Origin: Amphibalanus amphitrite
Lineage: Eukaryota > Arthropoda > Thecostraca > Balanomorpha > Balanidae
Assembly: GCF_019059575.1 (NCBI RefSeq)
Contig: NW_024881628.1
Coordinates: 1-64,000 of the forward strand
Reading direction: 5' to 3'
Length of the DNA: 64,000 nt
Shown here: piece by piece, positions 1 to 13,839 of the stretch
How positions within the stretch are numbered: the first letter of the stretch is position 1
Layout: each line of letters starts with the position of its first letter
Position numbers and translations under genes: made by a program
The notes under the pieces: generated by a model
What the model was told of the DNA's origin: nothing
Seen by the model: only the letters and a program-made list of their open reading frames with translations
Database searches by the model: none

Positions 1-10
1 GAGAGAGAGC

Positions 11-41
<31 letters not shown>

Positions 42-54
42 AGAGAGAGAGAGC

Positions 55-88
<34 letters not shown>

Positions 89-116
89 GGAGAGAGATAG
101 GGAGAGAGAGAGAAGA
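1..116. repeat. GA microsatellite
   Basis: Imperfect (GA)n with occasional GAGC and GGAGA interruptions, running off the left edge of the window. Confidence 0.95.
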
Positions 117-1002
117 GGTGAGGAAACTCGTTCTCTGTCGATGAAAGTAATATAAATTTGTGTTCAGTGAAATAAGAAGCAATGTTATGATATCTACGCA
201 AAAAACTCCTCTTCTTGGTATTCAGCTCCTGAATATTTTCGGATGCCGGTGCGGGTAGCCGCGCGTCTGACCGTCGCACACAGCTGTCCCTCTGGCCGAT
301 CACCACTGACCCAGATCCGGGACATCTAGACGGTATGCAAATGTCCCCGGGAAGGGATACCGCCTCCGTTTAACGTGTCGCGCGCCGAGGGCTTCCATTT
401 ACCGCACACGCTATAATTGCCGGTCTCGTAAGCACCCAAAAAGATGGCCAGTCGCCCCCATTATTAGCACACTTCGTCCTTCCCATTACCTGCTCAAAAT
501 TACATAAACAAGCCGTCTAGCTGGCACTTGGTCCGTCCGAGACCGGCCGAAATTACAATTACAAATACCTGGCGCTCAGATTCGCTACAAACACCGAACC
601 AGTGCTCGCAGTGCGCGCGGAGGAACGCGTGCCTGGACCGAGGCGCCCATTTAACCGGGCAGCGGCCGGCGGCACTCGCCCGCGCCGGCCCGACTCACAC
701 ACACAAACACCGCATGCTAATTAAGAATCGGACATGGCGCATGAGAGAGTCGGGTGGGCGGCATGGTTGGAATTTTTATGTGTCACTTTACAAGTGGTGC
801 CCTGTTTTATGGACGCTCCGGTGACGGTCGCGGCCGGCGGCCAGGCCCGACAGCCTGTGAACCGCACTGCCGGACGAATTCATTACGCAAAATGAACGCA
901 TATCTCGCCGGCGCATTCCAGTGGTCAGTGACGAAGGAAGGGCTGGGAAAAGGAGGGACCGAGGGGTGGCTGTCGCGGTGGTGGTTCGTGGTCACTGGGG
1001 CT

Positions 1003-1600
1003 CTGTGAGCTGTGGGCACTCTGTGGGGGTTGAGTAACTGTGGAATGTGAATACTGAGTGGGCTGTGGTCTGCTCGTTGTACTCTGGGCTATTTGAACTG
1101 AGGCCAGTTTTACTAACAGAAAAATAGCCGCCTGCCGGAATTTTTTGCCTAAAGATCGCTTCACATACAAAGTGAAACAGTAAAGTCCTATCCGCTTACG
1201 TGCCCATCGCGCTTACGTTCCGTATGTGAAGCGGTCATTAGGCAAAAAATACCTTCAGGCGGCTATTTTTCTGTTGGTAAAACTGGCCTCTGTACATGTT
1301 CTGTGGACTGTGGGCGTCAGTGGACTGTGGATACTGTGAAATGAAGGCGTTCTTTGGACTGATGACGCTCTGGTGAGAGCTCTGTGATGTGAGCTAAAAG
1401 ACGCCTCTGTCTGACGCTGTGGGCTGTGGACTGGCAGCGGCGAGCCCTCTGTGGACTGAAGACGCTCTCTTGGACACACTGTGGGCTGAATGTGCTTTGT
1501 TGGACGCACTGTGGACTGTGAGCTGTGGGCGGTGGATTCTCTGTGAGCTGAAGAAGTTCTGCTAAACGCGCTGTCTGCTGTGGCCTGTGGGCCCTGAGCC
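1003..1600. repeat. Degenerate CTGTGGACTGTGG-type minisatellite
   Basis: Words such as CTGTGGGC, TGGACTGTGG and CTGTGAGCTG recur irregularly on both sides of the foldback element. The open frames across it (Ser/His/Gln-rich) are products of the repeat and not genes. Confidence 0.55.
1100..1290. mobile_element. Long foldback (palindromic) MITE-like element
   Basis: The left arm 1100-1169 is the near-perfect inverted complement of the right arm 1221-1290 (ends GAGGCCAGTTTTAC / GTAAAACTGGCCTC; about 90% identity over 70 bp). The arms enclose a roughly 50-bp loop in which GCTTACGT occurs twice. There is no coding capacity. The flanks belong to one degenerate CTGTGGACTGTGGGC-type repeat, so the element appears to have inserted into it. 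No clear target duplication was found, so the superfamily is unassigned. Confidence 0.75.
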
Positions 1601-3963
1601 CCGAGACTGTTACGCTCCACGGAGCTGCGTCATCGTCCTGATCGGTTATGGCTGCCGATGGAAACCCGAGACCGGCGCGCGGGCGGCGGCCCGGCTGGCG
1701 ACTCAGAGCGGGGCAGCAGACGCGGTCCGCGCGGCCGCTGTTGGTCTGGACTACATAGAGAGGAGTGGGACGCTGGCGGAGCGATGGAGGCTTCGGTGGG
1801 CTTGACTGGTGACCACAGGACTGGCCGAATACTGCTCTAGTTCCTCATCCTCAGCCTGCTCTAGCCGATAGGCGCTGTAAAGAGTGTGCGGATAAAATTA
1901 CATAGAAAGATGTGCTTAATTGTAAAGTAGCAAAGCAAAAGTGTTAGCTTGAAAGGACATGCTCAAGGATAACCATTCATAGCGTATCATATAGTTATCA
2001 TAGAATGGATTAGTATCATAATATGGTCAACATTAAATGACCAAATTAAAACTACACGTTATACGGTATTGCACGGTAATAATGCAGGTCACAATGTTGA
2101 CACAAATGCCCATCCACTCCAGTCTCCTGGCGCCCTTGACCATAAGTATTTCTCGGCCTTGACCCACACAAATGCTCGTTCCACCTGGATGGCCCGTCAA
2201 CGAGAGACATATCTGGCAGATACAAGGATTATGATTGGATGTTCAATGATCATGAACTGGCGACATCATTGTCCATTTAGGGGTTAGAATATTATGCCAG
2301 CCGAGTCTACCAACTCGAATAGAAATTTGAATGAGTTTTGATTTTAACATGCTTTCCCACGTTGAGAATGTCATTTTACAAATTCCTAGTCCAAGTTTTC
2401 TATCGTAGGTATTCAATTATATTCAAGTCCTTGAAACTGGCCATGCCGATTGGTCCGAAACTTATAACAAAAATACACACAATCAACACACTTAAAACTA
2501 ACTAAAGCAGCGGTCCATCTCATCGTCCCGAATGCGTGAAACCCACAAACACCTCACCGCGACAGCCATTCTGAATCGGCTCTCCCACGGCACATTTAAA
2601 TCGAATGAGGACGGCGGACCCCGGATACCGTCAATACACACTTCATTTGGGCCTCTGTCGCACAGCTAATCTTACACTGTGAACACCTAGTCAGACTCGC
2701 CGTCCGTGTCTACACAAACGGGCCAGGGGCGCTCGGCATTCATCCAGCTGAAACACTTGTAGCGGCCATTCAGAGGGGCGAAAGCAGGCCAGGGCTACGG
2801 GGGCGCAGTGAACACTCACCGATGCAGTGAAGACGTCCCGTGCAGCTGGCGTCGGTGAGGAGTGGAGACTCGGCGTCAACCATATATCATCAACCATATA
2901 TGGAGACTCGGCGTCTTCAGCTTGACGTGGGGCTCCGCGAGGCGCGGGTAATGAGGTTCACCGGGATGCAGCTGAGTCTGTTATATCACTGGATGGTCGG
3001 TAATGATGCACAATTCACGCCCGCTTTCGTTTGTGATGTTATGTTATAGTCGCTTCCATAAATGGAAAGCGAAAGTGAAAAAATAGTTTATTTCATACAC
3101 TCCCTGTACATAGGTCACTCGTCTCTTGCTCCTTCCCATCTTATTCGCAATTTGGCGAACAAAGGGCGACGATGTGAAAGGCAAGAACTAGGTATAACAG
3201 GGGTGAACAAGGCGTTGAATGGTTACATAAAGTTAATGCCGGAACCCACTCGCACAGCGCACTGTCACAACCCACTCTCTTGCGCTTTCTGAGTCTGAGG
3301 CCTGGACTGAGCTGCGCCGATCCCTCAGCGCAGGCCGCCCGCTGATGACGTCACAGCACCTCCGGCGAGGACAGGTCAGGTCACGGACAGTGCCGACCAG
3401 TGCAGCGTGTTTCCAGAGGTGAGCCAGGGGTGACTTGGCGAAAAGCGCGTGTTGTGATGGACATTGTGGCGTTATCATGGCTGGCGATTACTTATTCTAG
3501 ACCAAAAATACGGTAGCATTCTAAATCCAATGAAAATTTGCAGGTAGCTGTTGAGGATAGTGATGGTAGTGTGAAATTCTTTCGCCGCACTAGGTCAGCG
3601 TTCATACACCTATGACTGCGAGTGACCGCCATGCAGCCGGTGTGGGCTGGCCCTCAATAGGAGGATGATTGGCACTTTTGTCGCATCATCTCTCACAGGC
3701 GTTGCGAAAGTCAGTCTTGCAGAGTAATCAATCTGATTACGGCATACCCGTCAATCGTGCCTGCGATGAGAATTCGTAAGCGAGTGCTGTAACGTGCTGT
3801 TGATAAAACAATCGGGGACATTCTGTGGAAGTTCTGACAATACAAATAAATCGTGTGCATCTAAACTAAATAAATGTTATATCTGAACTGCTTTTTTATC
3901 GAAACCAGCGGAATTCGACCTACCCTCTCTCTATACAAACATCTTTTAGAATCGTCACATACA
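1601..3963. other. opa downstream flank, no gene seen
   Basis: Mixed-composition sequence without a recognisable gene. A short local duplication lies at 2871-2922, where GGAGACTCGGCGTC and CAACCATATAT each occur twice. Confidence 0.5.
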
Positions 3964-3969
3964 TTTATT
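3964..3969 (-). terminator. Candidate polyadenylation signal of opa
   Basis: Minus-strand AATAAA about 790 nt after the opa stop, followed by a GT-rich stretch (TGTTTGTAT near 3945-3935) of the kind found downstream of cleavage sites. It is the first canonical hexamer I noticed after the stop. Variant hexamers were not excluded. Confidence 0.3.
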
Positions 3970-4756
3970 ATAAAATCTACTGTACACACAGCATATTCAG
4001 AGGCAACGTTCTTTGAACTGTTTACACATGTCTCTGTACACAGTACGGACGCAGCGACCACTCGGCGGGCCTCGAACCACGCAAGGCGGCCCACTCATAA
4101 CACATGAGATCAAACAATGCAAGATGAGAATATACATCACGAAACGGCCGCGTGAATCGACCTTCAGTCATGTCACAACACGCACATAAAATATATCCAC
4201 CTTTTGATAGTCAGAGCAGGCCTGCGGCGCCCGCGAGGCGCCGTGACACGTGCAGATCGCGCGCCACGAGTCGTAAGCCCGTCATTGCACGGGGTTTGAT
4301 AACAGGTTCGTCGTCAGGCATATCAAAATTCAACACGAACAAACGAGATGACACGGTGAGATAAAACAGAGCACAGGTGCAGCGCAGTCGCGGACGGTGC
4401 CACGCCGGTGACAGTAAGGACTCGACAAACCTTCCTCCACGCTTTCACAGCGGTGTGTGGCCGCATCTGGCATCGCAGAGACACATCTGGCATCGTGACT
4501 GGTGCATGACGAGCGTGACCGGCTGTCAGGCCGACAGTGACAGCTCGCGGGTGCAGATGACATCCGTGACAGCCCGATCGCCTCTTCTCCAGTCAGTTGT
4601 GACAGGTGAAGCCACTCTCCGACGACATCACGACGACGACTCGATCGTTGAGCGATCGTCCGGGCCCTGAGACGCTAGCTAGCTCTCTCGAACAAAACAA
4701 CGGCGCGGATGAGACGACGGCACATCGACAGAGACCACTCGTTTGTGCAGAATCCG

Positions 4757-5199
4757 TCAATACGCTGTGCTACTCGGCGGTAGCAAGTGCGACGGCGCGG
4801 GCGCGCTGCCGTGCGCGCCGATCGGTGAGTGCTCGTTGCTCGGCGGCGTGGGCATGCCGGTGGCGTTTTGAGAGATGTACCACTCGTTCAGGTTGGTCTG
4901 CTGCAGACTCGAGGTCAGAGAGGTCACCGCCGCCGGGGGTGAGGTCAGCGAACTCGGGGAACGCAGCGCCGGCGTGTTCGGCTCCGAGTCCGAGTCGGAG
5001 TCGTATCCGCTCACGTCCTTTCCGTGCACCTTCATGTGCTTGCGCAGAGAGCTCGGGTGCGTGTAGCTCTTGTCGCAGCCACGCACCTTGCAGTTGTACG
5101 GCTTGTCCGAGGTGTGAACGTGCGAGTGCTTCTTGCGGTCAGAGCTGTTGGCGAAGCGTCGGTCGCAGCCCTCGTACTCGCAACGGAACGGCTTCTCTC
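4757..5199 (-). CDS. opa: Zic/odd-paired zinc-finger transcription factor, coding exon 2 (residues 322-468, stop)
   Basis: Completes the gene begun at 22342. The acceptor at 5201-5200 (CAG, preceded by a pyrimidine tract and a CACTAAC branch-point-like sequence near 5228) joins in phase 1 to exon 1. This restores the linker TGEKPF exactly. Finger 4 has C328, C333, H346, H350; finger 5 has C358, C363, H376, H380, both with near-invariant family sequence. After the fingers come an acidic Ser/Asp stretch (387-394), a Ser/Thr/Pro-rich segment, NEWY at 426-429 and [12 protein letters not shown] at 437-448. This last pair is characteristic of arthropod opa and absent from vertebrate Zic C-termini. 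The TGA stop is at 4759-4757. The joined frame is 1407 nt with no interruption. At 468 aa it is shorter than Drosophila opa, which has long His/Gln runs that are absent here. Only the joined product is functional; neither exon alone holds all five fingers. Confidence 0.96.
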
Positions 5200-5400
5200 C
5201 TGCGGAAGAAGAGAGAAAAAGGTTAGTGACGACGAAAACAAGACATGAGCGTGTAGGGTGCTGGAAGAAATGGGTTTGTTAGCACAAGTCATCACCAACA
5301 GACGCTCTTTTCAAGGCTGAACTTCATGATTCTGCATTGCCCTTGCTATGTTTTGCGAGCTGCTTCATGAGGCGTTTGTAACGACATATCGACGGCTATC

Positions 5401-5429
5401 TATCGAATCCGTCACCGACGGATTCGATA
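5401..5429. repeat. Perfect 13-bp inverted repeat with 3-base loop
   Basis: TATCGAATCCGTC, loop ACC, GACGGATTCGATA. It sits within a run of TATCGACAT-like words (5385-5453), about 200 bp inside the opa intron from exon 2. Confidence 0.8.
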
Positions 5430-8400
5430 TATATCGACATCTCGACATATCGACCAAAGCCTCTCTGCACCGCCTGGGATGTCACCTCCTATCGACGCCC
5501 CTCTCAGTGTGTGTGTTCATCACGGCCTGTGCCAGCGGCGGCGGAACGTCACGCGGCGAGGCTGTCTCGCACGTGGCTGACGGCGCCCACCTGACTGGCG
5601 ACCGGCCGACACGGGCCGAGAGGCCCGCGGCAGCTGAGTGACGCCGCTCTGACGGCGGCCGCGTCACCGCACAGAAAATAAACAACATGTGCACCATCGA
5701 CAGCAGCCGTCGGTCGCGCCGCCCGCTCGGACCGGACCGGCGAGCCGCCGCCGACGGCCGACGGCCGCGCGCTCAATGGCATCTTGTTCGAATGCTCGGT
5801 ACTGTGGCCAGTCTATCAAAATCTATTCAGGCCCCGGCGACCATTCAGCCGGCTGAAAGCACCTTGATTCGGCGAGCCATTGTCCTCGTCCGAGCACACG
5901 CGAGTTTCGTTTCGTTTCGGGGGGTTCGGCCCGCCCACTCGACAAAGCGCCGACCCTTTGTGCCCGTCTCGCGCCGGTCCGAGACGGGTCATGTTTTCCG
6001 GGCCGCGCCGGGCTTTCAGGACCTACCTGTTTTCAAACGGGCCGGCTGAGCTGGACACGGAACGGCGTTAAAAATAGCCAGCTCTCCGGCGCCGCGGCCG
6101 GCTCGCTCTCTCTCGAGAGGAGACATTGGCGCGTCTCCAGGACTGGGAGATGAGGACACGCGGAGACAATGCGGGTCTGGCGGTCGGCCTGTGACCATCG
6201 AGTGTCAGGTGGGACCGGCCGACGGCGCAGAGTGACCAGCGGGACCGAGATGCCGGGAATTCCGGTATGTCACACGCCTCCCGATCATTGATCACACTCC
6301 GACACGGCGAGGTGTGGAGATCAGTGATCATTTCAGTGGTCATCAGACAGCCATGATCGGAAATCAGCCCACATTTCAGCCACGCCGCGCTGAAGGTCAA
6401 GGAATGCCAGTGACCTTCTCCATCGCATAGCTCACCGGTTCAGCCCAGCACACCTGGGTGCCGTGTAATCTACTCCTCCGCTACATATCGCACCCTGTCG
6501 ACCCGGACCAGCACCCCGCAGCGCGTCACACGTCTCACCCGCGCCGCAATCGTCTCACCGTCCGCGGCGCGATCCTGCGCACCACTGTACCGTGTTCATC
6601 CCTCCACCGGACCAGATCCTAGCCGCCTCACCGGCCAGGACAAACACAATAATAAGATGTCACCGCAGACCAGTGGCTGGCCCGCCTGAGCCGCGGTGCC
6701 CTCACGGTGATTACAACACCCCACTCGGGCCGACCGGGGCCCGACAAAGCGCTGAATGGCAGAAATGAACAATCGGCTATGTGTGCGCGCCGCCGGAGCT
6801 GAAAGGACGAGAAGGTGTGCGGGTTTCGGACTCGTTTCAGCGCCGGGATAAGGCGATTTAGGCGGGCTCCTCGCGCCGAGGGTGGACGAGTTATCGTAGC
6901 CGGCGCCGCCTCCGCCGCCCCAGCGGACGGAATCTCACAGGGTAAACAGGCTGGTTCTCGCCTCAGCCGCGCCGGGACCGTCGCAGCGTGGCCGGTGGCG
7001 TATTCGGCGCAGCGCTGGAGCTGCCTGCGTCGGCGGAGATCGATACTTGTCAGCGGCTGCAGCGCGCGGAAGACCGGCGATTTTTCTGTCCCCGCTCTGC
7101 TGGTGATTTTTCGGCCGCTACCGGGATTCATTGGGATGAGCTGGCAAAGTATAGGGACGACCGAGGACAGGTCTGGCCGCGTGGGTGGTCCTGGAGCGCG
7201 GAGACGACCCGCACGAGGCGACGGTATCCGATAGGCGTTATCGCAAGTGTATTCGCGGCCATTGGGGCGACGTAAGAAAAGAAGAAAACAACTGGCCCCA
7301 AGAACTTTAAATTATCAAATAGCATGCACCTTTTCCTTAATATGTAGAGAATTTACCATTAATTGTTAGAGAAAATTGCATTTAAAATCTTCCATTTATG
7401 ATTTTTTTTCATCGTTTGCACAGTATGTTCTTTTACTAAGCTAGAAACACTAATTAGAAATAGTTCCCGCATCATCAAGAACAATAGGGAAGGCTTGAAG
7501 TGAATACAATAATCTAAACGGTTTTGTAATCCATGTGAAGACACTTCTAAAATTGCCTGTAGAAATATTAAAGGCAAAAGTTCATTTTTTCACAAGACGG
7601 ATGGCTATAAACCTATTCAACGTGTGACAACTCAGCTGGTATATCGTCGCCTACAGCCCAGCTTTCCCTAGTGACCGATAGAGGCGCTGCTATCGATGTC
7701 CGCCCGTGCCGCCGTAGGCTACGGCGGCGGGGCGGGGGCGGGGCGGCGGCGGGTCGGCGCGGCCCGCCCCGTGCGTCGCTCCCCGCCGCTACCAACGCTT
7801 CCATTCAGGCCCACCCCGGCTGGGTAAGCTCCACCTAAGTCCGCACTATTGATTGCCCCGCCTGTGTCAGATATTGTGGGCTTTGCTGGCGACGACGCAC
7901 GCGGAGGCGGCGGCGGCAGGGGCGGAGATGTAGACGGGAGGAGCGGTGGAGGTACGACTGGCTGTGAGGGAGGTAACGACAGAAACACTGGTGGATGGGT
8001 CGTTTGGGAGGGATAACAGAGCTGTAGGATGATCTAACTACCGGGTAATCGACGAGAAATGGAGTGATAATGACAACTGATGATACCAGGCTTATGTTTA
8101 GACAATGGCCACAGTGCCGTCATTATTAAATCTCATGTCACCGATCTGTACAGCCCAGTGCAGTGTCCAGCCCCTGCAGACTGTCCCAGCGTCCCATGGC
8201 CTGCGGACGGTTGCTGAGTCGATCCGTCGCCGGAGACTGCGCCGTCGGCCATAAAGCTGAATTAGGTGGCCGGCGGGAGGCCGTTAGACGGTCGCCGGAC
8301 CGTCAGCAGAGATATAAAACCATACTGAGGTCGGGTTTAGTGACGCGGCCGGCCGGCCGAGTCTCCGCGCGGTCTGCCGGTGGTCGATGCGCCGCTGCGT

Positions 8401-9754
8401 CCCTTCCGGCGGCGAGGCGTCCTCTCACCCCGCCTACCCCTACACCGCCGCTGGCCGACCGAGATTTATTCGGAATGCTTGGCCCGCGCCGCCCGACCGG
8501 CCGGCCGGCCGCGACCACGATCAAGCGGTTATGATTGGGCCCGATAGCAGAAATTTACGCGAGCTGTTAAAGTCAGCCGACCGGACAGCGTGGCCGGCAC
8601 GGCACGCTCGGCGCCGCAGGATGCACCCACGCCGGCCGTTTCCATGGAAACGCGTTGTCTGCAGTGGTGCCACCCCACCCCGCTCCGCCACCCCGCCCCG
8701 CTGCTGTTTGATACAGCCACGTGCGATATTAGCACACACGGGCGTGGGGAGACGATAGCCTGCGACAGCGGGTCTGTCACCTCTCGCCCACGTCATCCAC
8801 GACAACGTGGGCGACGGGACGACGTGTTGGTATGTCTGAATCGCGCGCCTTGCCGCTCGAGCGCGGAGATCTCCGCGAGGGAATTACAATTTCCTCTCAT
8901 CGGTCACCAGAAAGGCTCCCGCTTCATCCATCTCCACACATCATTCTCCAGTCGACTCTGCTCAGCCTCAGCGACTTCGCCGACACTGGTGACGACGGGT
9001 GGACCTTCGCTGCACCTCGTTGCGCGACGCCGACACCCTCGCACCTCCCCACACCCTTCTCAACACCGGCCGGACGACCGTTGCGCCGGCTGGAGGCGAG
9101 CGTTCGGAACCGGGCGGGCAGCGCGCGGCAGGCCGGCCGGCGTGCCCGCCCCATAAGTCACGCCGAATACCGGCTGTCATTGGGGAATGCCCGCACTCTG
9201 TCTGGTCGCCGGCGGCCGAGGGCCGGCCGGGGGTGGGTCCGCGCACCATTAAACCTGTTATCAAAACGTAACCAGGCCGGGCGGCGCGCGCGAGCTGCTT
9301 TCATTAATTACCGACAGTATTTATGGCCGGCTAAAGATTTGTTTGCGGTGGAAGAGAGCGAAACTGAACATGTGCGAAGCGGGCGTCTTCTGCCACTGGG
9401 GGCTTGTTAGGGGTGGGGATATTGGACCGCGCTGGGGTGAGCAGCGCGGCTGTGGAGAGGTTGACAGGAGCAGGTGTGGAAGTAAATGAATAGACAGAAG
9501 AGCCACAGTAGACAGAAAACTGAGAGATCGACAAAACTCGTGATGCTTGTCTCGCCCTTACACCAACCAAAGTTGATATGAGAACACTCTGAACACCTGA
9601 ACAGACTGAACAGTGTGAACAGGAGAACAGAGCGGCACCACGGCCGGCGCTGGGCTGCAGACGGGCGGCCGGTACTCATTGGAATGCATGAACCGGGGCA
9701 GTGAGCGTGATTTATTCGGCGACGGCGTCTGCCGGCCACGGCGCCCGTGGCAGA

Positions 9755-9995
9755 GGAACCCGAGACTGCGAGACTGGGAGGCCGCGAGACTCGAGGCTGG
9801 AAAATTGGAGACTTAGGTCTGAGAGACTGGGGGCTGGTCATGCTGTCAGACTGACAGACAAGCATGTGAGACTGGGACGCAGAATTCACAAATGTGAGAC
9901 TGTCAGTCTGATAGACCAGCAGAGCCGGCGAGACCGGGTCGCAGAGCTCGGAGTGGTCCGGCTGAATTTCAGCTGCAGGCAAAGCCACTAACGAG
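9755..9995. repeat. Degenerate GAGACTGGGAGGCT-type minisatellite
   Basis: GAGACTG, GAGACTGGGAGGC and CAGACTGACAGAC words recur for about 240 bp in the opa intron. Confidence 0.5.
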
Positions 9996-12900
9996 ACTGA
10001 AGGCTGGGCTACAGGCTCGTTTTGTAAGATTGGGTGTTTATAAGAGTGCATTCACCGTGTCTCATAAATACTGCTTCGTGGCAACATCGCCGTAATCAAA
10101 CTCGAGCCTTCCAATCGGGGATATCAGTACCATCTCGATAACAATAGCGCACCTCCTCTGGGCTATCTTCTCATCACCCCTTTACGAGTTATTAGCACAT
10201 CTGTAGCCGTAATTATGCAATGAGCCGCTCCTCATACCAGCATCCTCCCATCCCCGCCCATATTGGCCCAACTCCGCCCCGGTCCGCCCACCGCCGCCCC
10301 CGCCCCCGCCCCCAGCCGCCGGCGGCTGTCTGCATCCTAAGGTCGAGTGGAGAGATGATAGATGCGCTGTACTGGACTGACGACGCTGAGAGGCGATGGT
10401 TCGGTCCACCCACCCGGCTTCTTAGGACGCCGAACTGCCTCGCCTATAGCGGACTGTACTGCGGGAAACACAGAGCGGGGATGGGTGAGGAGAGAGGAGA
10501 AGGGGTGGAGAGAGGTTAGAGGAGGCCAGAGGGGTAATGAATGACAGCCAATAACCCGAGTGACCCGTAGACAAGGAACTGTTAACTCAGCTGCGCTCCA
10601 TATAGCTGGAGTGTCGAGAGGGCGCGACCCGGCGCCCAGGCCTTGCAATAAAACTTCAGGACGGGCCGCTTCATAAAAGTGACGGACCAAGGACGGCTGA
10701 AGGGTTATTTTATGGTTTAAATTACATTAGTCTGGACGAATTCGTCCATTTCGGAGGAGAAGTGGTGTCGCTCGCTCTCTCCCACTGAGCGCGCGTCGGG
10801 GGCCGTCGGGAATCCCGTAAGTGGCTTAAACAGAAGCCGTAAGATGGCGTCGGCTGCGCGCTATTCGCTAATCTCATTACACGCTAGGCATGTTTTGGCC
10901 GCAGACATGCAATCCCCGGATCAGTCTTGGGCAACGGAAAGAGCCACCGAGCTGCAAACAACAAAACACTGCAGTGCGGTTAGCTGGCTTCCCTTCCTCT
11001 CACTGGTTTTCATCTCACGAGCAGTCACCATTTTGTTTAGCTAGACATCATTAGCTGAGTCTCGTGGGAATTATCCCCTAGCCCCTCTCTCGAGCTCCTC
11101 AGGGTCGGGTCACAGGCCAGTGTTTGCAACGGACGATAGCATCGCAACAATTATGCCAAACACGGCGGCTCGGCGGGCCGGCACGGTACCGGCGCCGAGC
11201 CCTCGCGCCACGCAACCCGCAGATGTATGGGCTTAATTTATTCATAGTATGTGGGAGGCCGGCGTGCCTGAGCCGGGCAGCGTCGGCGTGCGTCACGTCC
11301 GCTGTGACGTGAGACGCTCAGCCGCTCTCCGAGACAGGCCGGTGAGAATCTCAGATGCCGTGGAGGACGGGTCGAGGAGGCGTTCTAGCGAAATGCGAGA
11401 GCAAGGGTTGTGCGTAGTAGTGCGTTGAAGTCTCCCAAGTACTGCGGTACAGTCTACCCTCGCCGGCGTAAAATAGCGGAGACTGCAATGCTCAAGACAA
11501 AAGCGGAATGAGACAGTAGGCCACTAGCACCTGAACGCCGATGGAGGCCTGCGTCGCAGGGGCTGGGGAACCACACTAACCGCCTTGTATCCGCACACCT
11601 CTCACCACCATTCATCAGCGTGCTGAATCCGGACAAAGAGACTCAAAGACGCACTGTGCGGCGCTGCCTGGCAGTGGTCGAAGACGAGCCTCATCCAAAC
11701 GCTCTGCGTGGTCGCACACATATACATTCCCATCTCGCGGACCCAAACTACGCACCGTGCCAAGAACAATGTGGGGAGCCGACCAGTTGTTCGCAAGAAC
11801 CCTTTACCGCGGAGACAGAGGATTACATTGATGCCGGTGTTTATTTGGTCACGGTGTGAGTTTGGCTTGGTTGTCAAAACACGACGGCGCGCGCGCCCGT
11901 CTCGGCACCGTCCGGCGTGCCGGACCGTCTGTTGATGCTGCTGCCGGCCGTGTGTCGCTATTCTGGCGCACCGGAGACGATGAGTGACGCAGGAAGGTCG
12001 CCGCTGACACTCGAGACCGGACGGATGGACGCACTCGGCTCGCAGAGTGCCTGGCAGCGCTGACAGAGCGACCAAACACAGCTGGGAGAGCGCGCCGAGT
12101 GCCGAGCAGCGAGCCACTGTTTTGAGAATTGCGCCGCCACCTAGCTGAGGTGCGCATCAAACCATGACGCTTGTATTCTCCCTCGTCACACAGCACACCA
12201 GAAACGAGAGTTTTCGCATCGATCGCGCGCCCAGCGCTAAACATTCGCGTCAGAGGTGATCGTTTTTCACACGAACACTCCTACCATCTGCTTATCCAAT
12301 CTCTCGGGTCTCTCGCTCTCCTGTAGCGGACGCGAGAAAAATTCAAAACGCTCCCAATTATTCCCCCACTCGATGATCAATGGTAAATTAAACATCATTG
12401 TCGAAACAAGGCAACAAAAACGGATCATTTATCACGGGCAGGCGAATCGATCATGTGATCATTGAGATGCCACGACCAGACGGCTGCGGGGGATGACGCC
12501 TAAATAGCGCCCCGCCGCCGCCGCCGCCGTGCGCCAGAATCGTCACTGGTGCGCCATAACTGCAATAACCGACGGTTACCACCCGGATAAAAACGGGTCT
12601 CGGTAATCAGCGCCACCTTTGGGTGATTTGGACCTCCGACCAGGGCGTGTATTGATGGAAAATTATTCTTACGACACACAAATAAATGTTGTAATGATGT
12701 CTGTGTTCACCATTCGATCACAAAAAATAGACCAAATGAAGATTGGTGCTTTATCACATCCTGGGTGTTTATGAAATGGGAAAACTTGTCGTGGCATCGT
12801 GCAAATCATCATGGAACGGACGCTCAGCTAGAAAAGCTCTTGATTTTTAATTTCATCTCCCTTCTGTGGTCCTGGGAGTTGTAATTGTAACATGTCCCTT

Positions 12901-13839
12901 ACAACTTCCTGCACCTGCGCTTGCTCTTGTGCGTATGTCATACAATCACTCCTTTATCAACCTCTTCCTACTCCTCTCCTCTCCTCCCGCAGCCCTCCGC
13001 ACCCCTCTCCCGACCCAGCTATGTAGCCCTGGCCTGCGTCCACTCCCCAGCTCTATCCCGGCACGGATTCGGTAGGTACTCTTTCCGATACCTCCGCCGA
13101 ATCCCAGACGGCCCATCACCGCCGGCCGCGCGGCCATGAGGCGGGCGTCGAGCGGCCGGCTGAGGGCGGCGGGCGGCGGACGGCTCGGGGCACCGGGCGG
13201 CGAGCGGACGGCCGGGTGGATAGCGGCGGCGCGGCGGGGTTACGGTGCAGACCGGCGAGGGCGAGCTCGCTCAGTCGCTCAGCAGCGGACGAGCCCGTTC
13301 GGCAGCGGACGCCGTTACCGATCACCTGTCCGTACACATGTTCTGCCGCCAGCCGTCACTTCGGCTCGGCTTCGCTCGGCTGGACCGCGGTGCCGAGGGC
13401 CCGCCAGACGCTATGAGGGACTGTAATAGGAGCCCGGCGGGACGGCGAGGGAGAGGGATAGAGGGAGAGAGTTGGATATGAAAGAGAGAGTGAGCATAAA
13501 GAAAAGTCGGGTGGTGTTTTAGCAAGAGAGGCAGCATAAGTTTTAGGTTAAGACTTCCCGAGGAAACAAATGGCGTTGGTCGTTTCTGGACGTCATTTTG
13601 TCTGGCCAGAAGTATTTATCGCATGCACAAAGCAAGAGCTAGCGTTCATTTCAGCCCTGCAGAAATTTATTTGTTCTGCGGCCGTCTGTGCAAAGTACAG
13701 CAGATGCACTTTCCGCCATTAGGAGGCTAGGCCGCCCATGTTCTAAGTGCTTTGTAATTCGGGGAGTGCCAAAACTAACGGCGGCCATACTGAAGCCACA
13801 CTTTATCACCGCCATAATTCAACTGTTCCGTATGTGCTT

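Noticed and set aside
4606-5226. 206-aa plus-strand open frame over opa exon 2
   Set aside because: Antisense shadow of a conserved zinc-finger exon; Cys/Arg/Ser-rich composition comes from the complement.
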